Assembly: GCA_947503005.1 (NCBI GenBank)
Contig: CANNCA010000006.1
Coordinates: 124,001-188,000, forward strand
Length of the DNA: 64,000 nucleotides
Direction of reading: 5' to 3'
Source of the DNA: an uncultured Flavobacteriaceae bacterium
Lineage (GTDB): Bacteria > Bacteroidota > Bacteroidia > Flavobacteriales > Flavobacteriaceae
In this document: one piece after another, positions 1 to 8,938 of the stretch
How the letters are laid out: each line of letters begins with the position of its first letter
How positions within the stretch are numbered: the first letter of the stretch is position 1
The notes under the pieces: generated by a model
Database searches by the model: none
Told to the model about the DNA's origin: nothing
Seen by the model: the letters and a program-made list of their open reading frames with translations, nothing else
Position numbers and translations under genes: made by a program

Positions 1-338
1 TTGTACGCGAATTGGTAGGTCACGGATTAGGCCGCAAAATGCACGAAGACCCGGAAATGCCCAATTATGGCAAAAGAGGTCGAGGTAAAAAGTTCATTGA
101 GGGTATGGTAGTCGCCATTGAACCAATGATAAATTTGGGCACAAGACGCATAAAGCAATTAAGTGACGGTTGGACCATTCTAACAGCCGACGGCAAACCA
201 AGTGCGCATTTCGAGCACAACGTCGCACTAGTTGATGGAAAACCGGAACTACTTTCTACCTTCAAATATGTTTATGACGCCTTAGGTATAAATAGTGATG
301 AGGAGGAAGAATTTCGCCAGAAAAAACTTCAGCAATAG
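1..338 (+). CDS. map: methionine aminopeptidase, type I (5' end outside window)
   Basis: This is the C-terminal part of a type I methionyl aminopeptidase, a cytosolic metal enzyme that removes the initiator Met from new proteins. The reading frame is open to the left edge (codons begin at base 3), so the true start lies outside the window. Visible family motifs are VGHGLG followed by HEDPEMPNYG, which carries a metal-binding His, and EPMINLG, which carries a metal-binding Glu. The late HFEHN segment holds the last conserved Glu region. The C-terminal tail is short and acidic (SDEEEEF). A methyltransferase gene starts 11 nt after the stop, so the two may be cotranscribed. The identification is firm; only the N-terminus is missing. 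Confidence 0.95.
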   Translation, partial: VRELVGHGLGRKMHEDPEMPNYGKRGRGKKFIEGMVVAIEPMINLGTRRIKQLSDGWTILTADGKPSAHFEHNVALVDGKPELLSTFKYVYDALGINSDEEEEFRQKKLQQ

Positions 339-349
339 TAATTTTCAGG

Positions 350-1114
350 ATGAAAAAATTGTTCAAATACATCCTAAATACTATTCCCAGACCCCTGCTA
401 ATTAAACTGAGCTATTATGCACGACCTTTCCTCGCATTTTCAATGCGGGGTGATACGTACATGGATCCCATCGATGGTAAAACATTCAAAAGCTTTTTGC
501 CCTACGGTTATGAAAATCCTCGAGAAAATGTACTCGCACCAGCCACCTTATCATTAGAGCGTCACCGACTGCTGTGGTTATACCTAAAAAACGAGACCGA
601 TTTCTTTACTTCAAATCTTAAGGTATTACACTTTGCTCCAGAACAAGCATTTTATAAACGTTTCCGAAAACTAAAAAATCTTGAATACACAACAACGGAT
701 TTGAATTCACCCCTAGCCGATGTAAAGGCGGATATTTGCAACCTACCTTTTGAAGACAATAGCTATGATGTTATTTTATGCAACCATGTCTTGGAACATA
801 TACCCAATGACACAAAGGCAATGAAAGAGTTATATCGCATACTCAAACCGGGTGGTTGGGGTATTTTTCAGATTCCACAAGAATTGAAAAGAGCGACTAC
901 TTTTGAAGACAACTCCATAACAGACAAAAAAGAAAGGGCAAAAATTTTTGGCCAATATGACCATGTTCGTGTTTATGGTCGAGATTATTTTGACAAGCTT
1001 CGCGGTATTGGTTTCGAAGTTGACGAGGTCGACTATACCGCTATGATATCAACAGATGAAGTGGAGCGCTATCGTTTGGCGAAAGGCGAAATTATCCCTT
1101 TGGTGAGAAAATAA
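350..1114 (+). CDS. class I SAM-dependent methyltransferase
   Basis: A 254-residue cytosolic protein of the Methyltransf_11 type, which transfers a methyl group from S-adenosylmethionine to an unknown acceptor. The middle of the protein has the expected order: the strand LKVLHFAPE in place of a classic glycine-rich motif I, the acidic motif TTTDLNS, then DICNLPFEDNSYDVILCNHVLEHI and LYRILKPGGWGIFQIP, which are motifs IV to VI. Motif I has no GxGxG, as in some members of this family. The ATG lies 11 nt after the map stop. It converges on apbE, whose stop abuts this one directly, so the two transcripts meet here. The substrate cannot be told from sequence. Confidence 0.85.
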   Translation: MKKLFKYILNTIPRPLLIKLSYYARPFLAFSMRGDTYMDPIDGKTFKSFLPYGYENPRENVLAPATLSLERHRLLWLYLKNETDFFTSNLKVLHFAPEQAFYKRFRKLKNLEYTTTDLNSPLADVKADICNLPFEDNSYDVILCNHVLEHIPNDTKAMKELYRILKPGGWGIFQIPQELKRATTFEDNSITDKKERAKIFGQYDHVRVYGRDYFDKLRGIGFEVDEVDYTAMISTDEVERYRLAKGEIIPLVRK

Positions 1115-2140
1115 TTATTTCACAACTACTGCGCTAAAACCCTCCGTCATAAATTCTTGGGTATCACCATTTTCATCTAAGTAAACTATATAGGCTTCTA
1201 GCTCTTTTTGGGTAGCTAAAAGGTCAAGAACTTTATTTAATTCCATCGCCATAAAAGCGGTCGCATAGGCGTCTGCTTCTGCACAGGTTTTCGCCAAAAC
1301 GTTTGCTCCCAAAGTTTTAGAATTCTTAGTAAAACCGGTTTTGGGATCCACGGTGTGAACATATTTCTCACCTTTAATCGAATCGATTCTGAACTTTCTG
1401 TAATTCCCGGAAGAAGCCAAGGCCCTATCTTTTAAATTGATAATAATTTTCAATCCTCTACCCTGTTCGGCTTGCGGGTCCTCAATTCCGGTTGCCCACG
1501 GTTTCTTTTTAATTCTATTCTCTCCTTTAGCAACAATTTCCCCTCCAACCTCAATTAAATAGTTCTGAATTCCTTTTTTGTCCATAAGAACAGCAAGACG
1601 GTCGATGGCATATCCTTTGGCAATTGCGTTGAAATCAAAACGTATGGCCGGGTTCTTTTTTTGGATGGTATTCGCATCGGTCAACGATACCTTATCGAAA
1701 CCGACAAAGCTCAAAAGGCTATCTACAAGGGTACTGTCTAATTGAAGTTGCTCCCCGGGTCCAAAACCCCATGCGTTTACCAAAACGCCAACAGTAGGGT
1801 CAAAATAGCCTTCAGTCTTTTGATGTATTTCTTTGGATAGATTAAAAACATCTTTGAACATTTTATCGACCACAACCATGGAATCTCCATCATTAATTCT
1901 AGAAATGTCGGAGTCAGGAATATATGTTGACAAAGATTTATTTACCACTGAAAATACTGAATCAATTTCACTTTGAAAATCTAGTTCTTTCTCAGATTGG
2001 TAAATAATGTTATAAGACGTGCCTAAGGCTCCTCCAGAATTTTGGTTTTGAATAAATACTTCATGCGGTTGTGTACATGAGAAAAGTATACATGCTGTGA
2101 ATAAGACAAATATAGAGTTACTACATTTTAAGAATGCCAT
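1115..2140 (-). CDS. apbE: FAD:protein FMN transferase (ApbE), lipoprotein
   Basis: ApbE covalently attaches FMN from FAD to a Thr of target flavoproteins, including NqrB and NqrC, whose genes lie just upstream. I chose the ATG at 2140 because it places a normal lipoprotein signal (MAFLKCS..., lipobox LFSC) at the N-terminus; the frame is open to 2212 and a longer form would start inside the preceding gene. Family motifs are visible: RFDFNAIAKGYAIDR, the IEVGGE loop, and TCAEADAYATAF, the Mg/FAD site near the C-terminus. The length (341 aa) is normal. The protein is expected on the outer face of the inner membrane, where it would modify NqrC and NqrB. Confidence 0.93.
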   Translation of the reverse strand: MAFLKCSNSIFVLFTACILFSCTQPHEVFIQNQNSGGALGTSYNIIYQSEKELDFQSEIDSVFSVVNKSLSTYIPDSDISRINDGDSMVVVDKMFKDVFNLSKEIHQKTEGYFDPTVGVLVNAWGFGPGEQLQLDSTLVDSLLSFVGFDKVSLTDANTIQKKNPAIRFDFNAIAKGYAIDRLAVLMDKKGIQNYLIEVGGEIVAKGENRIKKKPWATGIEDPQAEQGRGLKIIINLKDRALASSGNYRKFRIDSIKGEKYVHTVDPKTGFTKNSKTLGANVLAKTCAEADAYATAFMAMELNKVLDLLATQKELEAYIVYLDENGDTQEFMTEGFSAVVVK

Positions 2141-2180
2141 TCTTTTCACACGATTCCTTCGTCTTGTGCAAAATGACACT

Positions 2181-2549
2181 TTAGATTTTGATAAGTCCTT
2201 CATAATCCACAATGTATTCTTCGTTCAAATATACTGGAAGGTTATAATCTGAAGCATTGACCAAGCCAACCGCTGCATAGTAGGTATCCGCCTCGAACTT
2301 TAGTGCATGTTCTTTCATCTTGTTCAAATCGGCTTGGTAAAAGTCGACATCCTTTGGATCACCAGGATATTCGATACTTTTTACTACAATAAAATGTAGT
2401 TTCTTCTCCTTCAAACAAACGAACTGGGGATTCTTTTTGAGCTTACTATTTACCGCCATAAACTCAAAGCCATCAGCTTCGAGTTGTTTGCCAACGATGT
2501 TCATTGCCAAGTTATGAAGTTCTTGTTCAGTCAGTGGTTGCATTTGCAT
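2181..2549 (-). CDS. small conserved protein linked to nqr/apbE, function unknown
   Basis: A 122-residue soluble protein with no signal peptide and no membrane segment. It sits between the nqr terminator and apbE on the same strand, and apbE starts 40 nt past its stop, so the two likely form one transcript. I do not recognise a characterised family. The alternation of strands (FVCLKEKKLHFIVVKSI) and helices (DLNKMKEHALKFEADTYYAAVGL) weakly recalls a degenerate restriction-endonuclease-like core, but no catalytic triad is apparent. The gene context suggests a role around NQR or its flavinylation. That link is inference from neighbourhood only. The second Met (residue 3) is an equally good start. 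Confidence 0.7.
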   Translation of the reverse strand: MQMQPLTEQELHNLAMNIVGKQLEADGFEFMAVNSKLKKNPQFVCLKEKKLHFIVVKSIEYPGDPKDVDFYQADLNKMKEHALKFEADTYYAAVGLVNASDYNLPVYLNEEYIVDYEGLIKI

Positions 2550-2586
2550 ACCTACTTTAATCCCTTCTTATTTTGAGGGAGATTAA

Positions 2587-2612
2587 AAAACCGATAGCAA
2601 GCTATCGGTTTT
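2587..2612 (-). terminator. terminator of the nqr operon
   Basis: A 12-bp perfect inverted repeat with a 2-nt centre (core CCGATAGC/GCTATCGG). Read on the minus strand it is followed by TTTTTT. It lies 52 nt after the nqrF stop and separates nqrABCDEF from the small protein and apbE. The core belongs to the CGATAG/CTATCG palindromes also seen near 20.7 and 40.6 kb. Confidence 0.85.
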
Positions 2613-2664
2613 ATTTATAATATATAAACGTCTTAGTTAGAAATAATATAATAACCTTTAGGAC

Positions 2665-3972
2665 TTAGCCTCCGAAATCATCGAATCTGATATGCTCATC
2701 AGGTATACCGAAATCCTCACCCATTTTCTGAACAGCTTTGTTCATCAAAGGAGGTCCGCAGAAATACAACTCAATATCTTCCGGTGACTCGTGGTGGTTC
2801 AAATAGTTATCGATCACGCAATTATGTATAAAACCGACGAAACCATCACCAGGAGCATCAATATTCTCTTTGACCTTCCAATTATCTTCTTCTAATGGTT
2901 CCGATAATGCCATGTAGAATTTGAAGTTGGGAAACTCCTCTTCTAATTTCTTAAAATGGTCGATATAGAAAAGTTCACGTTTTGAACGACCACCGTACCA
3001 ATAGGTAACTTTACGATCAGTTTTTAAGGTTTTGAACAAATGATATAAATGTGAGCGCATTGGGGCCATTCCGGCACCACCACCTACATATAACATTTCA
3101 GAGTCAGATTCGTTAATGAAGAATTCGCCGTAAGGCCCTGAAATGACTACATCATCACCCTCTTTTAAATTAAAAATATAAGAAGAAGCAACGCCAGGGT
3201 TTACATCCATCCAACCATTTTTAGATCGGTCCCACGGTGGAGTTGCAATACGTACGTTCAACATAATCTCCCTTCCTTCTGCGGGAAAAGAAGCCATCGA
3301 ATAGGCTCTTTCTACAGTTTCAGGATTTTTCATAACCAATGGCCACAGGTTGAACTTATCCCATTCTGCTTGAAATTTATCCGGTGTTTCATGCTCTTCC
3401 GGATGGGCAGTAATGTCCATTTCCGAATATTTTACCTCACAAGGCGGAATTTCAATTTGAATATACCCGCCAGCTTTATACCCCATATCTTCAGGAATCT
3501 CCACAACGAATTCCTTGATAAATGAGGCCACATTATAATTACGGACTACTTTTGCAGGCCATTTTTTAATTCCGAAAACTTCTTCAGGAATGGTTATCTC
3601 CATATCCTGCTTTACCTTAACCTGACATGCTAAACGTGCACCGTGGTTCAATTCCTTTTTTGAAAAATGCGGTGTTTCGGTAGGCAAAGCTTCTCCACCA
3701 CCTGAAAGGACGTGACATTCACATTGAATACATGTTCCACCGCCACCACAAGCGGAAGGCAAAAAGACCTTCTGATTACCCAAAGTTGTTAAAAGCGTAT
3801 TACCAGAAGCTACCTCTATTTTTCTTTCCCCGTTTATAGTCAGGGTTACCGGACCTGAAGGTGATAATTTTTGTTTGGTAAACAACAACCCTGCTACCAA
3901 CAACATGAGTATTATCAAAAACGCTACAACCGTAATCATTATGGTTCCGCCAGTGCTTGCAACTAAAATCAT
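2665..3972 (-). CDS. nqrF: Na+-translocating NADH:quinone reductase subunit F
   Basis: NqrF is the NADH-oxidising entry subunit of Na+-NQR; it passes electrons from NADH through FAD and a 2Fe-2S cluster to the membrane subunits. The 435-residue protein has one N-terminal membrane helix (about residues 11-31). A ferredoxin domain follows, with cluster ligands C75, C81, C84 and C116. Then comes a ferredoxin-reductase module with the FAD motif RAYS (222-225), an NADH-binding glycine segment VGGGAGMAP, and a C-terminal YFCGPP. Length and order match the family. It is the last gene of nqrABCDEF, 2 nt after nqrE, and is followed by a strong terminator. Confidence 0.97.
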   Translation of the reverse strand: MILVASTGGTIMITVVAFLIILMLLVAGLLFTKQKLSPSGPVTLTINGERKIEVASGNTLLTTLGNQKVFLPSACGGGGTCIQCECHVLSGGGEALPTETPHFSKKELNHGARLACQVKVKQDMEITIPEEVFGIKKWPAKVVRNYNVASFIKEFVVEIPEDMGYKAGGYIQIEIPPCEVKYSEMDITAHPEEHETPDKFQAEWDKFNLWPLVMKNPETVERAYSMASFPAEGREIMLNVRIATPPWDRSKNGWMDVNPGVASSYIFNLKEGDDVVISGPYGEFFINESDSEMLYVGGGAGMAPMRSHLYHLFKTLKTDRKVTYWYGGRSKRELFYIDHFKKLEEEFPNFKFYMALSEPLEEDNWKVKENIDAPGDGFVGFIHNCVIDNYLNHHESPEDIELYFCGPPLMNKAVQKMGEDFGIPDEHIRFDDFGG

Positions 3973-3974
3973 AC

Positions 3975-4715
3975 TTATTTATTTATTGCGTCGTTATAAG
4001 AAACTTCCTTTTCGTCAAGCTCCTCTTGAATCTTTTTTTCTTCTTCCAGTTCTTGAACCGTAGTATTTTCATCTACTACAGGTGCTTCGTCACCTCCACC
4101 AGTTAACATACCACCAAAACTTTGAAATCCGATACCCATCAAACCAGTAATGATAAAGGTTATTCCCAATCCTCTTAAGGGAGCAGGAACGTTGGAATAT
4201 CTTATTTTTTCACGTATTGCTGCAATCGCCAAGATGGCCAAGAACCAACCGATACCTGAACTGACACCATAGTTCAACGCCAATCCTAAGGTTTCGATTT
4301 CCCTAGCCTGCATAAATAATGATCCCCCTAAAATTGCGCAGTTCACGGCAATCAATGGCAAGAATATACCAAGGGAGTTGTACAATGAAGGTGAGAATTT
4401 TTCAACCACAATTTCAACCAATTGTACCATGGTGGCTATTGTCGCTATAAATAAGATAAAGGATAAAAAGCTTAAATTGTATTCTGCATATTCAGGTCCT
4501 AGCCAAGCCAAAGCACCGTCCTGCAACAAATATTTATCCAACAACCAGTTCAACGGAACCGTGACCGCCAAGACAAAGATTACGGCAGCACCCAGACCAA
4601 CTGCCGTTGCTACTTTTTTTGAAACTGCCAAATAAGAACACATTCCCAAGAATACGGCGAAAACCATGTTATCGATGAAAATGGACTTAAAAAATAACTC
4701 TATATGTTCTAACAT
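3975..4715 (-). CDS. nqrE: Na+-translocating NADH:quinone reductase subunit E
   Basis: An integral membrane subunit of Na+-NQR, related to RnfA, that helps form the central membrane iron site and the ion path. About six hydrophobic helices are visible. The conserved start MLEHIELFFKSIFIDNMVFA and the segment VNCAILGGSLFMQ, which carries a conserved Cys, are typical. The protein is 246 residues, longer than the usual ~200, because of an extra charged C-terminal tail (about residues 208-246, rich in Glu and Lys) after the last membrane helix. This tail is outside the family core and probably lies at the membrane surface. The gene is 22 nt after nqrD. Confidence 0.97.
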   Translation of the reverse strand: MLEHIELFFKSIFIDNMVFAVFLGMCSYLAVSKKVATAVGLGAAVIFVLAVTVPLNWLLDKYLLQDGALAWLGPEYAEYNLSFLSFILFIATIATMVQLVEIVVEKFSPSLYNSLGIFLPLIAVNCAILGGSLFMQAREIETLGLALNYGVSSGIGWFLAILAIAAIREKIRYSNVPAPLRGLGITFIITGLMGIGFQSFGGMLTGGGDEAPVVDENTTVQELEEEKKIQEELDEKEVSYNDAINK

Positions 4716-4737
4716 AATTTGATGCTTAAAAGCCTAA

Positions 4738-5385
4738 TTAATTTTCTTCTACGAGTGCAGGATTTTTTGAACGTTGTACCCAAATAATAATACCAACTAC
4801 AATCAAGGCCGCTGGCGGGATAATCATAAATCCATTGTTTTCATATCCAAATGCATAAAGTCCGGTTTTCGCTATTGGATCACCCAATACAGGAAAACCT
4901 AACAACGTACCCGAACCGAGAAGTTCTCTAAAGAAACCGACAATTATCAAAATAACACCGTAGCCTAATGCATTGCCAATACCATCTAAAAATGATTTCC
5001 ATGGACCGTTACCCAAAGCGAATGCTTCAAAACGTCCCATAATGATACAGTTCGTAATAATCAATCCAACAAAGGCACCTAATGTCTTACTAAGTTGGTA
5101 GGCATAGGCCTTTAGAACTTGGTCTACGACAATTACCAAGGTCGCAACGACTATCAATTGAACGATAATCCTAATTTTTGACGGAATGATGTTTCGCATC
5201 AACGAAATAACTACGTTACCAACCCCTAAAACGAATATAACTGCAATTGCCATCACAATAGACGCTTCAAGTTCTGCTGTAATTGCCAGTGCTGAACAAA
5301 TACCCAAAACCTGTATGGTAATCGGATTGTTATCCGCAAGTGGGTCTAGAATAAGACTGGCGTCTTTTTTTGTTAATAATCCCAT
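4738..5385 (-). CDS. nqrD: Na+-translocating NADH:quinone reductase subunit D
   Basis: A 215-residue membrane protein with about six helices, homologous to NqrE and RnfE. It is an inverted-topology partner of NqrE, and together they hold the membrane-buried iron centre. Conserved features include DPLADNNPITIQVLGICSALAI near the N-terminus, with its conserved Cys, and LIITNCIIMGRFEAFA in the middle, with the second conserved Cys. The length is normal. It starts 2 nt after the nqrC stop and is cotranscribed with the rest of the operon. Confidence 0.97.
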   Translation of the reverse strand: MGLLTKKDASLILDPLADNNPITIQVLGICSALAITAELEASIVMAIAVIFVLGVGNVVISLMRNIIPSKIRIIVQLIVVATLVIVVDQVLKAYAYQLSKTLGAFVGLIITNCIIMGRFEAFALGNGPWKSFLDGIGNALGYGVILIIVGFFRELLGSGTLLGFPVLGDPIAKTGLYAFGYENNGFMIIPPAALIVVGIIIWVQRSKNPALVEEN

Positions 5386-5387
5386 AG

Positions 5388-6140
5388 TTATTTGACTCTA
5401 ATCGTTTCTAAATAGTCTTTGTACAAATTGACACTCTCTTTGATCATGGCTGCGACTCCGTTACCCGTAATCGTGGCTCCAGCAAGCGCATCGACCTCAT
5501 TGTCATCTTTAATATTGTTCAAAGGGTCGCTATTACCTTTTGCAACCGCAATGCCGGCGTATTGCGTACCATCTAGTATACTTTCTCCACTGAAATCATC
5601 CATGAAGTAACGTTGCTTGATGTTGGCACCCAAGCCAGGGGTCTCTCCTTTATGATCGAAATAAACGCCTTGTACGGTCATCGTATCATCTAAAGCAACA
5701 AAACCCCAGATAGCATCCCAAAGTCCTTTGCCGTACATTGGTATGATATAGAATTTTTCACCCTCTTTCTCCCCAATAAAAACAGGAAGTTTAAATGATT
5801 CTCCTTTTTTCTTTGCTGCCAGCTGTTTCTTCAGGTCAATTAAAAAAGCTTCATTGTCCTGGGTGATTTTACCACCTTCGATTACTAATTGTTCTTTTAT
5901 ATAGGTAGTGAATTCAGCTTCTACTTCATCCGTTGGAATGAAATTTACGCTACCGGCATCATCGCCATTTTCGTTAATGCCCATGGCATACAAGATGTTC
6001 TGCTGCTTTTCAAAACGTTCGTTCTCCTCGATATTGGGTCTCAAACCTGAGGCTAAAAAAGCCAAAACAGATCCTACAATGACCACCATTATCCCTGCGA
6101 AAATAACCGTATAACTATTTTTATCCGTATCTACTGCCAT
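5388..6140 (-). CDS. nqrC: Na+-translocating NADH:quinone reductase subunit C
   Basis: NqrC carries a covalently bound FMN on the periplasmic side and relays electrons within Na+-NQR. The 250-residue protein has one N-terminal membrane helix (about 10-30) and a periplasmic FMN-binding domain. The flavinylation motif DALAGATITGNG is present near the C-terminus, with T223 the likely attachment residue; the motif has Ala where many families have Ser (AGAT for SGAT). The attaching enzyme ApbE is encoded just downstream of the operon. It starts 2 nt after the nqrB stop, so translation is probably coupled. Confidence 0.97.
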   Translation of the reverse strand: MAVDTDKNSYTVIFAGIMVVIVGSVLAFLASGLRPNIEENERFEKQQNILYAMGINENGDDAGSVNFIPTDEVEAEFTTYIKEQLVIEGGKITQDNEAFLIDLKKQLAAKKKGESFKLPVFIGEKEGEKFYIIPMYGKGLWDAIWGFVALDDTMTVQGVYFDHKGETPGLGANIKQRYFMDDFSGESILDGTQYAGIAVAKGNSDPLNNIKDDNEVDALAGATITGNGVAAMIKESVNLYKDYLETIRVK

Positions 6141-6142
6141 GA

Positions 6143-7432
6143 CTATACTGTTTCTGCTTGAAGTTCTTGTGCTTTGCTATCTGAATCTTTCGGAAGAATA
6201 GTAGCGTTACTTAAACGTTTTAATCTTCTTTTTACGTTTCCACGGATGACATAATGATCTATAGTAGGTGCAAAAACATTCATCAGTAGAATAGCTAAGA
6301 ATACACCCTCCGGGTATGCGGGATTGAACACTCGGATCATCACGGAGATAAATCCTATTAAAAATCCGTATATCCATTTCCCACGATTCGTTTGTGCCCC
6401 CGTTACAGGGTCCGTTGCCATGTAGACGATTCCGAAAGCGAGTCCGCCAACAATTAAATGTTTCCAGTAGTCAAAACTCATCAAACCATAAAAACCACTT
6501 GATTCTGTTACCCATTCGAGTGCCACTACTTGATTGAAAATTAAGCCCATCACCAAAGAACCGATGACGGCACTTACCATGATTCTCCAACTGGCAATTT
6601 TTGTAAAAATCAAGAATAAGCCGCCCAGCAGTATCAAGAGTGTTGGAGTTTCACCCACAGAACCTGGAATGAATCCGTAGAACATATCAGCTACCGAATA
6701 CTTGGCTGACATTGCAGCTTCATTGTTTTGAGCCAAATAACCCAAAATAGTTTCTCCTGAAATAGCATCAACACCTGTAGCACCTTCAGCAATTTGATCC
6801 GCCCGTTCACGCGCTTCATGCACCCAAACCTTGTCACCGCTCATCCAGGTAGGATACGCAAAAAACAAAAATGCTCGAATCGTCAAAGCAGGATTTAAAA
6901 TGTTCATTCCTGTACCACCGAAAACTTCCTTTCCAATTACTACACCGAAGACTACAGCTACGGCAAGCATCCATAATGGCGTATCAATTGGAACGATTAG
7001 TGGAACCAAAATACCGGTAACCAAGTACCCCTCCTCTACTTCATGCCCCTTAATAACGGCAAAAATAAACTCTACCAATAATCCTACACCATATGAAACG
7101 GCCAATAAAGGAAGTACTTTGATTATTCCGATCCAGAAGTTATCCCAGGTCAAGAAATGCTCCGTAAGGGAAAAATTCTCAGGAAAACCGTTGATTGCCG
7201 AAAAATGTTGATACCCCGCATTGAACATTGAGAACAATAGCACAGGCACTAGCGCCATAATCACCGTATTCATTGTACGTTTCAAGTCATCCGCAGACTT
7301 TACATGGGTACCACCGGCATGTGTGGTTTCATTCGGTGCGAAAAGAAAGGTATGAAAGGCATTGAAGGCCGGAGCCATTTTCTTGCCCTGATACTTCATC
7401 TTCAACTCGTGCATTTTACTTTTTATGCTCAT
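6143..7432 (-). CDS. nqrB: Na+-translocating NADH:quinone reductase subunit B
   Basis: The largest membrane subunit of Na+-NQR, carrying covalent FMN and taking part in Na+ transport and quinone reduction. I chose the ATG at 7432 (429 aa) because it lies 2 nt after the nqrA stop and gives the usual MSIKSKMHELKMKY N-terminus; the frame is open to 7507 inside nqrA. Roughly ten hydrophobic helices are visible, as is the conserved GSVGETPTL segment. The residues aligning with the flavinylation motif read SGET (225-228) rather than SGAT; a nearby EGAT (216-219) is also present. The protein is otherwise of normal length. Confidence 0.96.
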   Translation of the reverse strand: MSIKSKMHELKMKYQGKKMAPAFNAFHTFLFAPNETTHAGGTHVKSADDLKRTMNTVIMALVPVLLFSMFNAGYQHFSAINGFPENFSLTEHFLTWDNFWIGIIKVLPLLAVSYGVGLLVEFIFAVIKGHEVEEGYLVTGILVPLIVPIDTPLWMLAVAVVFGVVIGKEVFGGTGMNILNPALTIRAFLFFAYPTWMSGDKVWVHEARERADQIAEGATGVDAISGETILGYLAQNNEAAMSAKYSVADMFYGFIPGSVGETPTLLILLGGLFLIFTKIASWRIMVSAVIGSLVMGLIFNQVVALEWVTESSGFYGLMSFDYWKHLIVGGLAFGIVYMATDPVTGAQTNRGKWIYGFLIGFISVMIRVFNPAYPEGVFLAILLMNVFAPTIDHYVIRGNVKRRLKRLSNATILPKDSDSKAQELQAETV

Positions 7433-7434
7433 CT

Positions 7435-8787
7435 CTATCCTATTTCTTGTTGTAATAAATCCAATCCTTCGCGAATAATTTGCTGATGGGGTTGTTTGGA
7501 AACACAAATGAATTCAGTCAATGAAAAATCTTCTGGAGCTACTTCATATAATCCTAGTTGCTCCATCTCATCCAAATCTTTCACCATACATGCTTTTAGT
7601 AATTGCATCGGATAAATATCCAATGGAAAAACCTGCTCGTATTGTCCCGTTAATACAAATGCGCGATGTTCGCCATTGGTATTGGTTGTCAAATCGAATT
7701 TCTTTTTCGGCATCATCCATGAAAAAGTCAATGCCCTGGTATTTGAAATCTTGTTGAAGATAGGCTTGTTCCATCCAAAAAATTCGTAGTCGTCTCCCTC
7801 AGGAATAGCTGTAACCGTATTGTTATAATAGCCCAAATAACCATCAGGACTACTTTTTGAACCAGTTAGCACATCTCCATTGATTACCCGTATGTTTTCG
7901 GAGTGAACCCCACTACCGTACAAAAAGGTAGAAACTTCGGTTCCTATTTTAGTTTTATAATATTTAGGAGCCTTAACTGAAGAACCGACCAAAGCTATGG
8001 TTCGCTCCGCATTAAATTTTCCGGTCAATAAATATTCACCAATGATCACTAAGTCTTGCGGAGTAACTGTCCAAACTAACTCACCTTTATTGATAGGGTC
8101 GATTTTGTTAATCTGGGTACCGACCAATCCCGCAGGATGCGGACCTGAAAATTTGTGCAATTCGATTCCATTTAATCCTGCCAAAGGAGAATTACTTGAT
8201 TTTCCAACAGAAACATGAACTTTACCGACGGTCAACTTGCCTAGTGTCGAAATCGCTGCTTGTAATTCTGCTTCTTTACCTTGTAGCACATAGTCCAAGT
8301 CGGCTGCTAAAGGAGCGGTGACATAACCTGAAATAAAAATGGATTTCGGGTTCGTATCAGGGTCGGCCACGACATCATAGGGCCTTTGTTTGATAAAAGG
8401 CCAACACCCTCCGTTCAATAAATACTTCTTGATTTCCTGTGAATTGGCTGCTTCAACATCTAATTTGGAATGCTCCAAAGTCTGCTGTTCTTTATCGGCC
8501 AAAATTTTCAAGGTCAATATACGCCTACGAGCCCCACGTTCAATCTCAATCAGCTCTCCACTTACGGGAGAGACAAACAACATGTCTTCAACATTCTTGT
8601 TGTAAAACAGCGCTTCACCTGCTTTTACCTCAGCGCCCTGTTTTACCAACATTTTTGGTGTTATTCCGTGAAAATCTTCGAGTTTTATTGCGTAAACGTT
8701 ACTTAAAACGGCTTTGGAAGTAGTCTTTTCCGCCTCGCCGACCAGGTTGATATTCAAACCCTTTTTAATCCGGATGTCTTTTGACAT
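7435..8787 (-). CDS. nqrA: Na+-translocating NADH:quinone reductase subunit A
   Basis: NqrA is the cytoplasmic, cofactor-free subunit of Na+-NQR that contributes to quinone binding. The 450-residue protein starts MSKDIRIKKGLNINLVGEA, the usual N-terminus. It contains barrel-sandwich-like segments such as MLVKQGAEVKAGEALF and the later HPAGLVGTQI. No membrane helix is seen, as expected. It is the first gene of the operon. A TATTTTTG box 33 nt upstream of the ATG (minus strand) is a good Bacteroidota -7 element. Confidence 0.96.
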   Translation of the reverse strand: MSKDIRIKKGLNINLVGEAEKTTSKAVLSNVYAIKLEDFHGITPKMLVKQGAEVKAGEALFYNKNVEDMLFVSPVSGELIEIERGARRRILTLKILADKEQQTLEHSKLDVEAANSQEIKKYLLNGGCWPFIKQRPYDVVADPDTNPKSIFISGYVTAPLAADLDYVLQGKEAELQAAISTLGKLTVGKVHVSVGKSSNSPLAGLNGIELHKFSGPHPAGLVGTQINKIDPINKGELVWTVTPQDLVIIGEYLLTGKFNAERTIALVGSSVKAPKYYKTKIGTEVSTFLYGSGVHSENIRVINGDVLTGSKSSPDGYLGYYNNTVTAIPEGDDYEFFGWNKPIFNKISNTRALTFSWMMPKKKFDLTTNTNGEHRAFVLTGQYEQVFPLDIYPMQLLKACMVKDLDEMEQLGLYEVAPEDFSLTEFICVSKQPHQQIIREGLDLLQQEIG

Positions 8788-8820
8788 ATATCGTAGACCT
8801 TAGTTAACAATTTTGTGGTG

Positions 8821-8828
8821 CAAAAATA
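8821..8828 (-). promoter_or_regulatory. -7 box for nqrA operon
   Basis: TATTTTTG on the minus strand fits the Bacteroidota TAnnTTTG consensus, 33 nt upstream of the nqrA ATG. No clear TTG at the -33 position was found. Confidence 0.5.
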
Positions 8829-8911
8829 ATACTAAAAGCATAGTTTTCATAATAATTACCTAGAAATTTGGGCATTACAACGAGCTTAATTTTTTAGGTA
8901 TGCTTTTTGTT

Positions 8912-8919
8912 TACCTTTG
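8912..8919 (+). promoter_or_regulatory. -7 box for T9SS plug gene
   Basis: TACCTTTG fits TAnnTTTG, 19 nt before the ATG at 8939. With the nqrA box it makes a compact divergent promoter region of about 150 nt. Confidence 0.55.
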
Positions 8920-8938
8920 TTCAAAAAATAGGTTTTAA

